NCBI GenBank assembly: GCA_947073515.1
Contig: CAMTMC010000008.1
Span: 1-64,000 of the forward strand
DNA length: 64,000 nt
Direction of reading: 5' to 3'
DNA from: an uncultured bacterium
GTDB lineage: Bacteria > Bacillota > Clostridia > Oscillospirales > Oscillospiraceae
Below the pieces are notes generated by a model that was not told where the DNA came from, did no database searches, and was given only the letters and a program-made list of their open reading frames with translations. Each line of letters starts with the position of its first letter. The stretch's first letter is position 1. Of this stretch, positions 48,077 to 56,125 are shown piece by piece. The position numbers and the translations under genes are program-made.

Positions 48077-48145
48077 GATAATTTACCTCCTAATAGTGTA
48101 ATTTCAAATGTTATGTTTCTCCCCTAGGGGAGCGGATGGGGCCGC

Positions 48146-48715
48146 TTACTCAGCGGCGGGGGCCTCCTCAACGGGAGCGGCCTCGGCGGCGGGAGCCTCC
48201 TCAGCCTTGGGGGCGGGCTCGCCGCCCTTCTCAGCGATGGCCTTGATGACGATGGCCAGGCTGGTAATGGGCGCCAGCATCATGCCCAGGGCCTGGGCCT
48301 GGAGCACGTCCTTGGCGGGCAGCTCGGCCAGGGCCATAATCTCCTCCAGGGAGATCACCTTGCCGTCCATAAAGCCGCCCTTGATGTTGAAGCGGTCGCC
48401 CAGCTGCTTGGCGAACTTGTTCACCACCCGCATGGGGGCGATGGGGTCGCCGGCGCTGGTGGCCAGAGAAGTAGTGCCGTTGAGCACGTCGTTCAGATCA
48501 TCCAGACCCACGTTCTTCATGGCGAACCGGGTCAGGGTGTTCTTGACAACGGCGTACTGCACCTCGCTCTGACGCAGCTCGGTACGCAGAGCGGTGTCCT
48601 CAGCCACGGTGATGCCCTTGTAGTCCACCAGCACGCCGCTGGCGGCGCCCTTCAGCTGCTCAGTCAGAGCTGCGACCACGGCCTGCTTCTCAGAAAGGAC
48701 CTTTGCGTTAGGCAT
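48146..48715 (-). CDS. rplJ: Ribosomal protein uL10
   Basis: A 189-residue L10 that binds 23S rRNA and the L12 dimers. The N-terminal globular domain (VLVDYKGITVAEDTALR) is complete, and the C-terminal helix ends in an Ala/Glu-rich tail. It is first in the operon, with its own promoter and leader, so it is probably autoregulated by L10(L12)n. L11 and L1 genes are not adjacent. Confidence 0.96.
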   Translation of the reverse strand: MPNAKVLSEKQAVVAALTEQLKGAASGVLVDYKGITVAEDTALRTELRQSEVQYAVVKNTLTRFAMKNVGLDDLNDVLNGTTSLATSAGDPIAPMRVVNKFAKQLGDRFNIKGGFMDGKVISLEEIMALAELPAKDVLQAQALGMMLAPITSLAIVIKAIAEKGGEPAPKAEEAPAAEAAPVEEAPAAE

Positions 48716-48749
48716 TTTGGTTTCACCTCCAGAAATTGTCTGCGCGAAA

Positions 48750-48859
48750 CAAAAAACCTCCTGTCAAAAAGACAGGAGGACAGTACAGTCAAAGTAACTT
48801 CCTTTGATTGCACTCTCGGCAGGGATTACACCCGAAGGCACCTGCTGTCTTTGAACGCA
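48750..48859 (-). promoter_or_regulatory. L10 ribosomal-protein leader with attenuator
   Basis: Minus strand leader with CAGCAGGTGCCTTCGGGTG and GCCGAGAG typical of the L10 leader RNA, then the terminator CCTCCTGTC-TTTTT-GACAGGAGG followed by six T (48750-48779). Binding of L10(L12)n should favour termination. Confidence 0.85.
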
Positions 48860-48865
48860 TGCGGT

Positions 48866-48894
48866 ATTATACCGAAAAACATCCCCTGTGTCAA
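48866..48894 (-). promoter_or_regulatory. rplJ promoter
   Basis: Minus strand TTGACA, 17-bp spacer, TATAAT: perfect consensus. Confidence 0.88.
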
Positions 48895-48935
48895 GGGGTT
48901 TTCCCGTTTTTTTTGGATTTTTCCCGCCGGGACGG

Positions 48936-49262
48936 CTACAGCTCCCACTCCGCCACAAAGTCGATCAGCCCGTCCACCAGGCGCAGCTGCTTCTCATCCA
49001 GGGCCCGCAGCTTCTCCGCCACGTTTTTCCAGCTCTCGTCGTGCCGCCGGGAGGCGCCCACCAGGAATTCGTCCGGCGTGGTGTCCAGGGCGATGGCCAG
49101 GCGCATAATGACCTCCGTGGAGGGGATAGAGACCGCCCGCTCAATGTTAGACAGGTACTGGTCGCTGATCTCACACTGCTCCGCCACCTGGGCCTGGGTC
49201 AGTCTCAGCACCTTCCTGCGCCGGGCGATCCGGCCCCCGATCAGCTGATAATCCAACTCCAC
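48936..49262 (-). CDS. Small XRE-family transcriptional regulator
   Basis: A 108-residue Cro/C1-type regulator: helix-turn-helix RLTQAQVAEQCEISDQYLSNIER near residue 20, then a helical tail ending WEL. I favour the GTG at 49262, preceded by AGGGGG; the ORF-track ATG at 49328 has no ribosome binding site. It is divergent from a small gene of unknown function, which may be its target. Confidence 0.75.
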   Translation of the reverse strand: MELDYQLIGGRIARRRKVLRLTQAQVAEQCEISDQYLSNIERAVSIPSTEVIMRLAIALDTTPDEFLVGASRRHDESWKNVAEKLRALDEKQLRLVDGLIDFVAEWEL

Positions 49263-49348
49263 AGTCCCCGCCCCCTGTCCGATCTGTTCCCTATTATCTT
49301 TCCTTATCTTCCGAAAAATAAGAATCATTTATAAGTGGGAAATCAAAC

Positions 49349-49377
49349 TTGACATTCTGTTTTTTAAGTATTATAGT
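49349..49377 (+). promoter_or_regulatory. Promoter of the 88-residue ORF
   Basis: TTGACA, 17-bp spacer, TATAGT. Confidence 0.75.
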
Positions 49378-49420
49378 TTATTTATCAACTAATAAATGGT
49401 CTTTTGAAGGAGGCTCTCTC

Positions 49421-49687
49421 ATGCCGCTTCCCCAGTCCCAGCCAGAGCTGCTGGATACTCTCTTCCAACAGGTAGGGTGCGCCTACCTCTCTGACCTAAA
49501 AAACCTCCGCTACCGCCCCCAGCTGCGGGCCGCCCTCTTTGGGATTGCCCCGGAAACATTCCCATACAGCCAGTGGCTGGGCGCCGCCCGCTACCTCCTG
49601 GGCGGGGCGGAGGACACCGGCGCCAGCGCCCAGCTGCGCCAGTCCCTGCTGGACAGCCTCTCCGCCCCGGAAGATCCCTCCACTTGA
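49421..49687 (+). CDS. Small protein of unknown function (88 residues)
   Basis: Translated from a strong GAAGGAGG site and its own consensus promoter. It is soluble, mostly helical by composition, with no motif I recognise. Its last codons overlap the -35 box of the thrS promoter. It is divergent from a small XRE regulator, which could control it. Confidence 0.65.
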   Translation: MPLPQSQPELLDTLFQQVGCAYLSDLKNLRYRPQLRAALFGIAPETFPYSQWLGAARYLLGGAEDTGASAQLRQSLLDSLSAPEDPST

Positions 49688-49712
49688 CAAAGTTCCGCTC
49701 CAGTGGTATAGT
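49684..49712 (+). promoter_or_regulatory. thrS promoter
   Basis: TTGACA, 17-bp spacer, TATAGT; the -35 overlaps the stop codon of the preceding ORF. Confidence 0.8.
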
Positions 49713-49718
49713 ACCACC

Positions 49719-49987
49719 ATTAAACTGGCTTTGACGGAGACGAGGCCCAAGAAACCACCCAGAGAGGAGCGCCCAGCGCTGAAAGCGCTCTGTGGGGACG
49801 ATGGCCGGTACCACTCCTGAGCCGCCCGGGACAACCGGGACGGGCCCTCCCGTTACAGAGGTCACAAGCGGCAAGTTGTCATGTTTGCCTGTTACGGCGT
49901 AGACGCTTCTTGCAAGCAGGGTGGAACCGTGGGACGTATACACGCCTCACCCCTGAAGTTCATCAGGGGTGAGGCGTTTTTTTCGTT
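49719..49987 (+). promoter_or_regulatory. T-box leader of thrS (Thr specifier)
   Basis: Stem I region with CCAGAGAGGAGC, candidate specifier ACC (49810-49812, Thr) followed by A, T-box core GCAGGGTGGAACCGTGGG near 49917-49933, and terminator CGCCTCACCCCTG..CAGGGGTGAGGCG then TTTTTTT (49942-49985). Uncharged tRNA-Thr should induce thrS. Confidence 0.9.
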
Positions 49988-50067
49988 TTGCCCCGCCGTT
50001 GCCTCGGCCCCGCCGGGCCTCAGCCCGACCGGGACGGGAGAGCGATTTTTGAAAGGAGCGACCCCAC

Positions 50068-51825
50068 ATGTCCGAAGAAAACATCTATACCTTTGAAAAC
50101 CCCGAATACCGCCAGACCTACTGGCACACCTGCTCCCACGTGATGGCCCAGGCCGTCAAGCGCCTGTGGCCCGAGGCCAAATTGGCCATCGGCCCCTCCA
50201 TTGACGAGGGCTGGTACTACGACATGGACGTGCCCTTCCCCTTCACCCCGGAGCATTTGGAGCAGATCGAGGCCGAGATGCGGAAAATCTGCAAAGAGAA
50301 GCTGAAGCTGGAGCGCTTCGAGCTCCCCCGGGCGGAGGCCATCCAATTCATGGAGGAGAAGGGCGAGCCCTACAAGGTGGAGCTCATCAACGACCTGCCC
50401 GAGGACGCCGCCATCTCCTTCTACAAGCAGGGGGAGTTCACCGACCTGTGCGCCGGCCCCCACCTGGACTCCACCGGCCGGATCAAGGGCAACGCCCTGA
50501 AGCTCACCGCCTGCAACGCCGCCTACTGGCGGGGGGACTCCAACCGGGAGACCCTCCAGCGGATCTACGGCGTCGCCTTCCCCAAGAAGGACGAGCTGGA
50601 CGAGTACCTGGCCCGGATTGAGGAGGCCAAGAAGCGGGACCACCGCCGCCTGGGCAAGGAGCTGGGCCTGTACCTGCTGATGGACGAGGGCCCCGGCTTC
50701 CCCTTCTTCCTGCCCAAGGGCATGACCCTGAAAAACACCCTGCTGGACTACTGGCGCCAGGTCCACAAGAAGTACGGCTATGTGGAGATCTCCACCCCCA
50801 TCATGCTCAACCGCCAGCTGTGGGAGCGCTCCGGCCACTGGGACCACTATAAAAACAACATGTACACCACCGTCATTGACGAGACCGACTTCGCCGTCAA
50901 GCCCATGAACTGCCCCGGCGGTATGCTGGTGTACGCCAGCGAGCCCCACTCCTACCGGGAGCTGCCCCTGCGGGTAGGGGAGATCGGCCTGGTCCACCGC
51001 CACGAGCTGTCCGGCGCCCTCCACGGCCTGTTCCGGGTGCGCTGCTTCAGCCAGGACGACGCCCACGTGTTTATGACCCGGGAGCAGATGCAGGACGTGA
51101 TCCAGGAGACTGTCCGCCTGTTTGACGAGGTGTACTCCACCTTCGGCCTGAGCTACACCATCGAGCTGTCCACCATGCCCGAGGACCACATCGGCACTGT
51201 GGAGGAGTGGGAGAAGAACCAGGACATCCTCAAGCAGGCCATCACCGCCATGGGCAAGGACTACGTCATCAACGAGGGGGACGGCGCCTTCTACGGCCCC
51301 AAGCTGGACTTCCATCTGGCCGACTCCCTGGGCCGCACCTGGCAGTGCGGCACCATCCAGCTGGACAGCCAGCTCCCCGAGCGCTTTGAGCTGGAGTACA
51401 CCGGCGAGGACGGCCAGAAGCACCGCCCCGTGATGATCCACCGGGTGGTGCTGGGCTCCATCGAGCGGTTCATCGGCGTGATTACCGAGCACTTCGCCGG
51501 GGCGTTCCCCGCCTGGTTATCTCCCGTGCAGGTGAAGGTCCTGCCCGTCACCGACCGGGCCGCCGGGTACGCCGGGGAGATCTCCGCCCAGCTGGACGCC
51601 CAGGGCTTCCGGGTGGAGGTGGACGGCCGCAACGAGAAGATCGGCAAAAAGATCCGGGAGGCCACCCTGGAGAAGATCCCCTATATGCTGGTGGTGGGCG
51701 ACCGGGACCTGGAAAACGGCACCGTCTCCGTCCGGCACCGCTCCGGCGAGGATCTGGGGGCCATGCCCCTGGCCGAGTTCGCCAAGCTGCTGGCTGGCGA
51801 GGTAGCGGATAAGACCATCAAATAA
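50068..51825 (+). CDS. thrS: Threonyl-tRNA synthetase lacking the TGS domain
   Basis: A 585-residue class II synthetase. It starts directly with the editing (N2) domain (HTCSHVMAQAV and CAGPHL zinc-type motifs), then the catalytic core with motif 2 (FRVRCFSQDDAHVF), zinc ligands in MNCPGG, HRHE and MIHR, motif 3 (GSIERFIG), and the anticodon-binding domain. Family members are usually about 640 residues because of an N-terminal TGS domain, which is missing here. AAAGGAG precedes the ATG, and no in-frame upstream extension is possible given the T-box terminator. Confidence 0.95.
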   Translation: MSEENIYTFENPEYRQTYWHTCSHVMAQAVKRLWPEAKLAIGPSIDEGWYYDMDVPFPFTPEHLEQIEAEMRKICKEKLKLERFELPRAEAIQFMEEKGEPYKVELINDLPEDAAISFYKQGEFTDLCAGPHLDSTGRIKGNALKLTACNAAYWRGDSNRETLQRIYGVAFPKKDELDEYLARIEEAKKRDHRRLGKELGLYLLMDEGPGFPFFLPKGMTLKNTLLDYWRQVHKKYGYVEISTPIMLNRQLWERSGHWDHYKNNMYTTVIDETDFAVKPMNCPGGMLVYASEPHSYRELPLRVGEIGLVHRHELSGALHGLFRVRCFSQDDAHVFMTREQMQDVIQETVRLFDEVYSTFGLSYTIELSTMPEDHIGTVEEWEKNQDILKQAITAMGKDYVINEGDGAFYGPKLDFHLADSLGRTWQCGTIQLDSQLPERFELEYTGEDGQKHRPVMIHRVVLGSIERFIGVITEHFAGAFPAWLSPVQVKVLPVTDRAAGYAGEISAQLDAQGFRVEVDGRNEKIGKKIREATLEKIPYMLVVGDRDLENGTVSVRHRSGEDLGAMPLAEFAKLLAGEVADKTIK

Positions 51826-51838
51826 CCCGAAAAAGCTC

Positions 51839-51878
51839 ACACCCGCCGAAAAATTTGCGTTTCGGCGGGTGTTGTTTT
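51839..51878 (+). terminator. thrS terminator
   Basis: ACACCCGCCGAAA and TTTCGGCGGGTGT, perfect 13-bp stem, then TGTTTTAT. Confidence 0.85.
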
Positions 51879-51922
51879 ATCAAGGATTGTCTAATCAATC
51901 TGAGTTTAGCGGAGGGAACCCA

Positions 51923-52321
51923 ATGGATTGCATATTTTGCGAAATCGCCGCTGGCCGGTTACCATGTATGAAAGTATATGAGGATACACATACATTGGTG
52001 TTTATGGACAGCGCGGAAGATGTTGATGGCCATATGATCGCGATTCCCAAAAAGCATATCGGAAATATTTTTGATTGCGACGCTGATAGCCTGAGCCATT
52101 TGATGTTCACAGTAAAAAAGGTCTCAAACCACTGTGTTAATCATTGCAATTATAACGGTATAAATCTATTGCACGCCAGTGACGCAAGCGCGGGACAATC
52201 CGTCCCTCATTTCCACATTCATATGATTCCAAGGCGAATCAACGATGGGATTGACGCATGGCCTAAGTTTGAGGGAGCGAAAGCGGAAACAGCGGAGATC
52301 TGGAAAAAAATAAAACTGTAA
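51923..52321 (+). CDS. HIT-family nucleotide-binding hydrolase
   Basis: A 132-residue HIT protein with N-terminal zinc-type CIFCEIAAG and the histidine triad HFHIHMIPR near residue 103. It hydrolyses nucleotide-phosphoramidate or dinucleoside substrates. GGAGGG precedes the ATG at 51923, 18 codons inside the ORF-track start. The gene is visibly AT-richer than thrS, which suggests later arrival, perhaps with the neighbouring integrative element. Confidence 0.88.
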   Translation: MDCIFCEIAAGRLPCMKVYEDTHTLVFMDSAEDVDGHMIAIPKKHIGNIFDCDADSLSHLMFTVKKVSNHCVNHCNYNGINLLHASDASAGQSVPHFHIHMIPRRINDGIDAWPKFEGAKAETAEIWKKIKL

Positions 52322-52401
52322 ATTCAAATTTATCTTTCAAATCCTCTTAAAATCCTGATACATCAAGGTTTCCACTGATTGAATGTTCAAGCCTTATGTA
52401 A

Positions 52402-52446
52402 TTTCCCTTGTTTTTGCCCTTGCAGGCCGAAACAAGGGAAACTTTT
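52402..52446 (+). terminator. Hairpin between the HIT and integrase genes
   Basis: TTTCCCTTGTTT and AAACAAGGGAAA, perfect 12-bp stem with a 16-nt loop, then CTTTTTA on the plus strand. It lies at the probable left edge of the integrative element. Confidence 0.65.
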
Positions 52447-53744
52447 TACTCCCCGCAGACTACCTTATCCAGCAGTCGGGCGGAGGTACGCTTGGCCTCC
52501 CTCGTGGCGTGGGCGTAAATGTTCATCGTGGTACTGACGTCGGCGTGTCCCAGCAGCTCCTGTACGTCCTTGGGCGCCGCCCCGTTAGACAGCAGATTGC
52601 TCGTGAACGTGTGTCTGAGCATATGGAAATGAAAATCCTCCAGCCCCGGAACTTTCTTCTTCGCCTGACGGCACATGATACCCACCGTCCCCGGCGTTTC
52701 AATGGCCCCGTCAGGACGGAGACAGACAAAGGACAGCTCCCTATACCCCTCCGGCACGCCTGCCGTCCTGGGCAGGGTGTAGACCTCATAATAGGCCCGG
52801 TCTTTCTCCCTGACCTCGGTGCAGTAGTTCAGGCTGTAAAGCTCCCCATAGCGCAGGCGGTTCCCGATCTGCTCCTTTTTGGCCCTCCGCAGGATCGCCG
52901 CCAGCGTGTCGCAGAAGTCCACGGTTCGGACTTTCTTCCGCTTGGTGGCCCCGATCTCCGTCTTGTGCCTCGCCCCGTTATAGCGGATGCTCCGCCGCAC
53001 CGTGAGGTACTGTTCGTCCAGGTTGACGTCCTGCCAGGTGAGGGCGCAGACCTCGCCAATGCGAAGCCCGGTGTAGTAGGCAATCTGAATGGGCAGCAGG
53101 GCCGGGTTGTCTTTCTTTTTCAGAAAGTCCTCCAACGCCCGGAACTGTTCATGGGTGAGGGTGGGCACAGCAGGGGCGTCCCCGTCCTCCTGGGAGAACA
53201 GCTCGTATTCCTCTTTCTTCCCCCGCCAGACCACATACTGCATGGGGTTGAAGCTGATGAGCCGCTTGGGGAACACCGCAAAGCGGAACGCCCCTTGCAG
53301 AACTGCCGAATACTGCCGTAAGTACCCTTTGCTGAGCGCCTTTGCCGCTGTGCTGTCTGGGTTTGTCCCGCCGAAGCTGAGAAGGTCGATGTAGGCTTGC
53401 AGATGGTCGGGGGTGACGCTTTTCAGCTTGCGGTTGCCGATGGGGTGCCGCTTGATACGGTTGACCGTTCCCTGATAGGCCATTACGGTGCCGTTGCTGA
53501 GATTTCCAGGCTTCAATTCTTCCTCTACCCACATATCCAACAGTTGGCCCACGGTGGCGTTCTCAGACTTTGTCACGAACTTTTTCGCCTCGTAATCCTC
53601 CATCGCCTTGCGGAGCAGGGCCTCCGTTTCGGACTTGCTCTCCGTCCCGGCGAACTCCTGCTGTACCTGCCGCCCGCTCTCGTCCTCCACATAGAAACGG
53701 TAGTACCACTTTTTGCCCTTTTTGCGTACAGAACCTTTTGCCAT
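52446..53744 (-). CDS. int: Tyrosine-type site-specific integrase
   Basis: A 432-residue phage/ICE integrase. N-terminal AP2-like arm-binding region ([14 protein letters not shown]), SAM-like core-binding domain, and catalytic domain with the tetrad motifs [14 protein letters not shown] (Arg), HMLRHTF (His-x-x-Arg), GH and the nucleophile Tyr in MNIYAHAT. It catalyses integration and excision of the element. The ATG at 53744 follows AAGGAG; the ORF track starts ten codons earlier. Confidence 0.93.
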   Translation of the reverse strand: MAKGSVRKKGKKWYYRFYVEDESGRQVQQEFAGTESKSETEALLRKAMEDYEAKKFVTKSENATVGQLLDMWVEEELKPGNLSNGTVMAYQGTVNRIKRHPIGNRKLKSVTPDHLQAYIDLLSFGGTNPDSTAAKALSKGYLRQYSAVLQGAFRFAVFPKRLISFNPMQYVVWRGKKEEYELFSQEDGDAPAVPTLTHEQFRALEDFLKKKDNPALLPIQIAYYTGLRIGEVCALTWQDVNLDEQYLTVRRSIRYNGARHKTEIGATKRKKVRTVDFCDTLAAILRRAKKEQIGNRLRYGELYSLNYCTEVREKDRAYYEVYTLPRTAGVPEGYRELSFVCLRPDGAIETPGTVGIMCRQAKKKVPGLEDFHFHMLRHTFTSNLLSNGAAPKDVQELLGHADVSTTMNIYAHATREAKRTSARLLDKVVCGE

Positions 53745-53810
53745 AGATAAAATACTCCTTTCTATCCGTGGCAATCGGGCCTGTGACGTATGATGTGCGC
53801 TGTTATGTTG

Positions 53811-54485
53811 TCAAGGTGCCACGGAATCGTTGGCGGCGTTCAGCCGCACCTGAGCGTCATGCAGGATGTTATACAGGTAAACTGTATCAACCCTGGTACG
53901 CCCTTTGTCGAAGATATGTAGCAGCCCATCCAGGAACCGCTTCATATCCTCAATAGGAGCTTCCATCTCCCGGCGATAGACCGGCACGATGATGTCGTCA
54001 ACGTGGATGGTGTACTGCTGGATGGATTTTTTGAGGGCTTCATCTTCGGCCAGCCGGTCGATCTCGTTCAGCGTCCTGCCGTAGTGCTGGGCGGTGATGG
54101 AGAACAGGTCGATCAGCAAGCACAGCGTAGACGTAAGGAACCGCTGCTGAATTTCCGGCTGTACCGTCTTAGCCACAGCGTCCAAGAAACTGTTCAGATG
54201 GTCTAAAACCTCGCCCTCGCAAATGGTTCGGCCATCCTCGTCTTTGATTTCCTTTTCCTCAGACAGACCCGCGAGCCATTCCGGGGTGGTTTGCAGGGCG
54301 TCCGCCAAACCGTTGATAATCATTCTACGGTTGGGATTGACCCCATCCGTTTCGTACCGCTGGATGGTGGACTTGTTGACCCCCACCCGCCGCCCAAGCT
54401 CCGGCATGGAGATACCGATCTCGTTTCTGCGCTCTTTGATACGTTTACCGACATCTTTTGGAGTAAGCATTTCTGCGTTGTCCAA
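53811..54485 (-). CDS. XRE-family repressor of the integrative element
   Basis: A 224-residue protein: N-terminal helix-turn-helix (ISMPELGRRVGVNKSTIQRYE) and a helical C-terminal domain of unknown type. Start is a TTG eight bases after AGGAGG; the ORF-track GTG three codons earlier is too close to that site. A box GTTGCAGTT overlaps its own -35 and recurs downstream of the divergent xis promoter, so it probably represses both, like a CI/ImmR-type switch. Confidence 0.82.
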   Translation of the reverse strand: MDNAEMLTPKDVGKRIKERRNEIGISMPELGRRVGVNKSTIQRYETDGVNPNRRMIINGLADALQTTPEWLAGLSEEKEIKDEDGRTICEGEVLDHLNSFLDAVAKTVQPEIQQRFLTSTLCLLIDLFSITAQHYGRTLNEIDRLAEDEALKKSIQQYTIHVDDIIVPVYRREMEAPIEDMKRFLDGLLHIFDKGRTRVDTVYLYNILHDAQVRLNAANDSVAP

Positions 54486-54509
54486 GAAGTTCACCTCCTA
54501 TCGAGTATG

Positions 54510-54538
54510 AGTATAACACAGTCAGATCTGAACTGCAA
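54510..54538 (-). promoter_or_regulatory. Repressor promoter
   Basis: Minus strand TTGCAG, 17-bp spacer, TATACT. The -35 lies inside the GTTGCAGTT box (54531-54539 on the plus strand as AACTGCAAC). Confidence 0.7.
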
Positions 54539-54590
54539 CCCTATTTTTCATATATTTTCAAAAATATTTTTTGAAACGCCTTAAAACGAG

Positions 54591-54619
54591 TTGACAAACA
54601 GCGGCAGTTTAAGTATAAT
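54591..54619 (+). promoter_or_regulatory. xis-mobC promoter
   Basis: TTGACA, 17-bp spacer, TATAAT: perfect consensus. Confidence 0.85.
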
Positions 54620-54625
54620 AACGGT

Positions 54626-54648
54626 GTTGCAGTTGCAAAACAAGTGCA
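54626..54648. promoter_or_regulatory. Probable repressor operator
   Basis: GTTGCAGTTGCAAAACAAG followed by TGCAA: the GTTGCAGTT box matches the one in the repressor promoter, and TTGCA-N7-TGCAA is an inverted repeat. It covers the start of the xis transcript. Confidence 0.5.
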
Positions 54649-54667
54649 ATAGAAGGAGGCGTGCAGA

Positions 54668-54883
54668 ATGAACGCAGTTAAAATGGGGCTGACCATCGAG
54701 GAAGCCGCCGAGTGTACGGGCATTGGGCGGAACACCATGCGGAAGCTGGTGGACTGGGGCAAGCTGCCGGTGCTGAAAGTGGGCCGCAAGGCCATCATCC
54801 GCCGGGACACGCTGGAGCGGTTCATGGCCGTGAACCAGGGGCGGAACCTGCTCCGGGAGGGTGACGTCCGCAGGGTCGAGTGA
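54668..54883 (+). CDS. Excisionase-like small DNA-binding protein
   Basis: A 71-residue winged helix-turn-helix of the excisionase/MerR-like type (LTIEEAAECTGIGRNTMRKLVDWGKLPVLKVGRKAIIRRDTLERF). Such proteins direct tyrosine integrases toward excision. AGGAGG precedes the ATG. It is divergent from the repressor and has the strongest promoter of the element. Confidence 0.85.
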   Translation: MNAVKMGLTIEEAAECTGIGRNTMRKLVDWGKLPVLKVGRKAIIRRDTLERFMAVNQGRNLLREGDVRRVE

Positions 54884-54984
54884 ACTTCCTCCAAAAATTC
54901 ACCGGCTGAAAAGGACAGCCGAGGCAGCGGGGACGCACCCGCAAAATACATCGGGGCGGAAGTGGTACAGTCTTAGCAAGCAAC

Positions 54985-55027
54985 GTATTGTGATATCACA
55001 ATACAGCTTGACAGGGGTTCCACCCCT
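54985..55027. other. Candidate oriT palindromes before mobC
   Basis: A perfect 20-bp palindrome GTATTGTGATATCACAATAC (54985-55004) followed by AGGGGT-TCC-ACCCCT (55013-55027), 25 bases before mobC. Inverted repeats beside a relaxosome gene fit an origin of transfer; an operator is the alternative. Confidence 0.45.
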
Positions 55028-55051
55028 ATGACCCCGGAGAAAGGAGAATCC

Positions 55052-55369
55052 ATGCGAAGCAGAACCAACCAAATCATCATCCGCCTGTCTGACGAGGAGC
55101 TGGCCGACCTCAACGAAAAGGTCAGCAGGGTACGGGGTTCCCGTGAGCGGTTCATCCGGCAGTGTATCAGCGGCGCTGCCATCCGGGAGGCCCCCTCCGT
55201 TGACGTGCCGAAGCTGATCTATGAAGTCCGCAGGGTGGGGGCCAGTCTCAACCGTATCCTCATCGTTGCCAACGCCAAAGGCCTGCTGGAAGTGCCGGAA
55301 CTCCGCAGGGCGATGGAGCGGAACCGGGAATTAGAAGTACGTATCGTGGATGCCTACACGAAGGACTGA
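55052..55369 (+). CDS. MobC-like relaxosome accessory protein
   Basis: A 105-residue ribbon-helix-helix protein with the MobC C-terminal pattern (RRVGASLNRILIVANAKG). Such proteins open oriT for a relaxase. AAAGGAG sets the ATG at 55052. The relaxase gene that normally follows is absent; instead a convergent cargo gene ends inside the shared palindromic terminator. The element could still be mobilised in trans. Confidence 0.8.
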   Translation: MRSRTNQIIIRLSDEELADLNEKVSRVRGSRERFIRQCISGAAIREAPSVDVPKLIYEVRRVGASLNRILIVANAKGLLEVPELRRAMERNRELEVRIVDAYTKD

Positions 55370-55434
55370 CTGCTTCTTATATACGCACCGCACAGCCATT
55401 AGGCCATGCGGTGCGTATATAAGAAGCAGTCAGT
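55365..55434. terminator. 28-bp perfect palindromic terminator shared by convergent genes
   Basis: Arms 55365-55392 and 55407-55434 are perfectly complementary over 28 bp (ACTGACTGCTTCTTATATAC...), with a 14-nt loop. TTTTCTTC follows on the plus strand. The stop codons of mobC and of the convergent phosphoesterase gene both lie inside the arms. Confidence 0.8.
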
Positions 55435-56107
55435 TTTCTTCGTCATAAGGAAGGATTAACCAATCCCCTGTTTCTGTAACGCGATAATACTTACTATTTT
55501 CTGTATCAACTTTTATAACTGGGATTATACCGCTGTCCAAAACAGTTCCATCAATATAATAGTGACTTGCCCCATCAAAATAAATATCATGGAATCTTGG
55601 ATTCCCGGATATTTCCGCTGTTCCTATATGTCCCGCGACGATAACCATCTTATCATAAAATCTTCCTGTTTGAGCTGGGTATTTTTCTGTGAATGTAAAA
55701 TCGTCCGTTCCCCATTCCCATAAATCCTCTGCTTCTTCGTCAATGCCGGCATGAACAAATATTGTATTACCCTCGACGTAATATCTTGGCAGGCCTTGCA
55801 TCCACGCTATATACAGATCTTCTTCCGCTTCGCGAGTATAATCATTTTCATCCCCAATTCCACCAATAGGCCATCGGCCATCGCATACCATGTCCTCGTG
55901 ATTTCCAATCAAAGCTATTACTTTATCGGTGCCATACTTATTTTGCAGATGCATGATTTTCTTAAGGACACCATAACTATCAGGGCCATGCACATAATCA
56001 CCCAAAAGGACAATCTTATTATCTCCAGATAGGTCTATCAGCGATAAAGCATATTCAAACGCGTCAAGGCACCCATGTATATCACTCATTGCGTATATGT
56101 ACCCCAT
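55430..56107 (-). CDS. Calcineurin-like metallophosphoesterase (PPP/ApaH type)
   Basis: A 225-residue phosphoesterase with metal-binding motifs SDIHGC near residue 8, GDYVHGPDS near 36, GNHED near 68, and later HAG and AGHIGT. In PPP phosphatases the second motif is GDxxDRG; here the Asp-Arg pair is His-Gly, which alters phosphate contacts rather than the first metal ligand. Substrates could be phosphoproteins or nucleotides such as Ap4A. It follows the AAA+ ATPase gene by 18 bases, so it belongs to the same cargo operon. Confidence 0.85.
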   Translation of the reverse strand: MGYIYAMSDIHGCLDAFEYALSLIDLSGDNKIVLLGDYVHGPDSYGVLKKIMHLQNKYGTDKVIALIGNHEDMVCDGRWPIGGIGDENDYTREAEEDLYIAWMQGLPRYYVEGNTIFVHAGIDEEAEDLWEWGTDDFTFTEKYPAQTGRFYDKMVIVAGHIGTAEISGNPRFHDIYFDGASHYYIDGTVLDSGIIPVIKVDTENSKYYRVTETGDWLILPYDEEN

Positions 56108-56125
56108 ATTATATTCTTCACTCCC

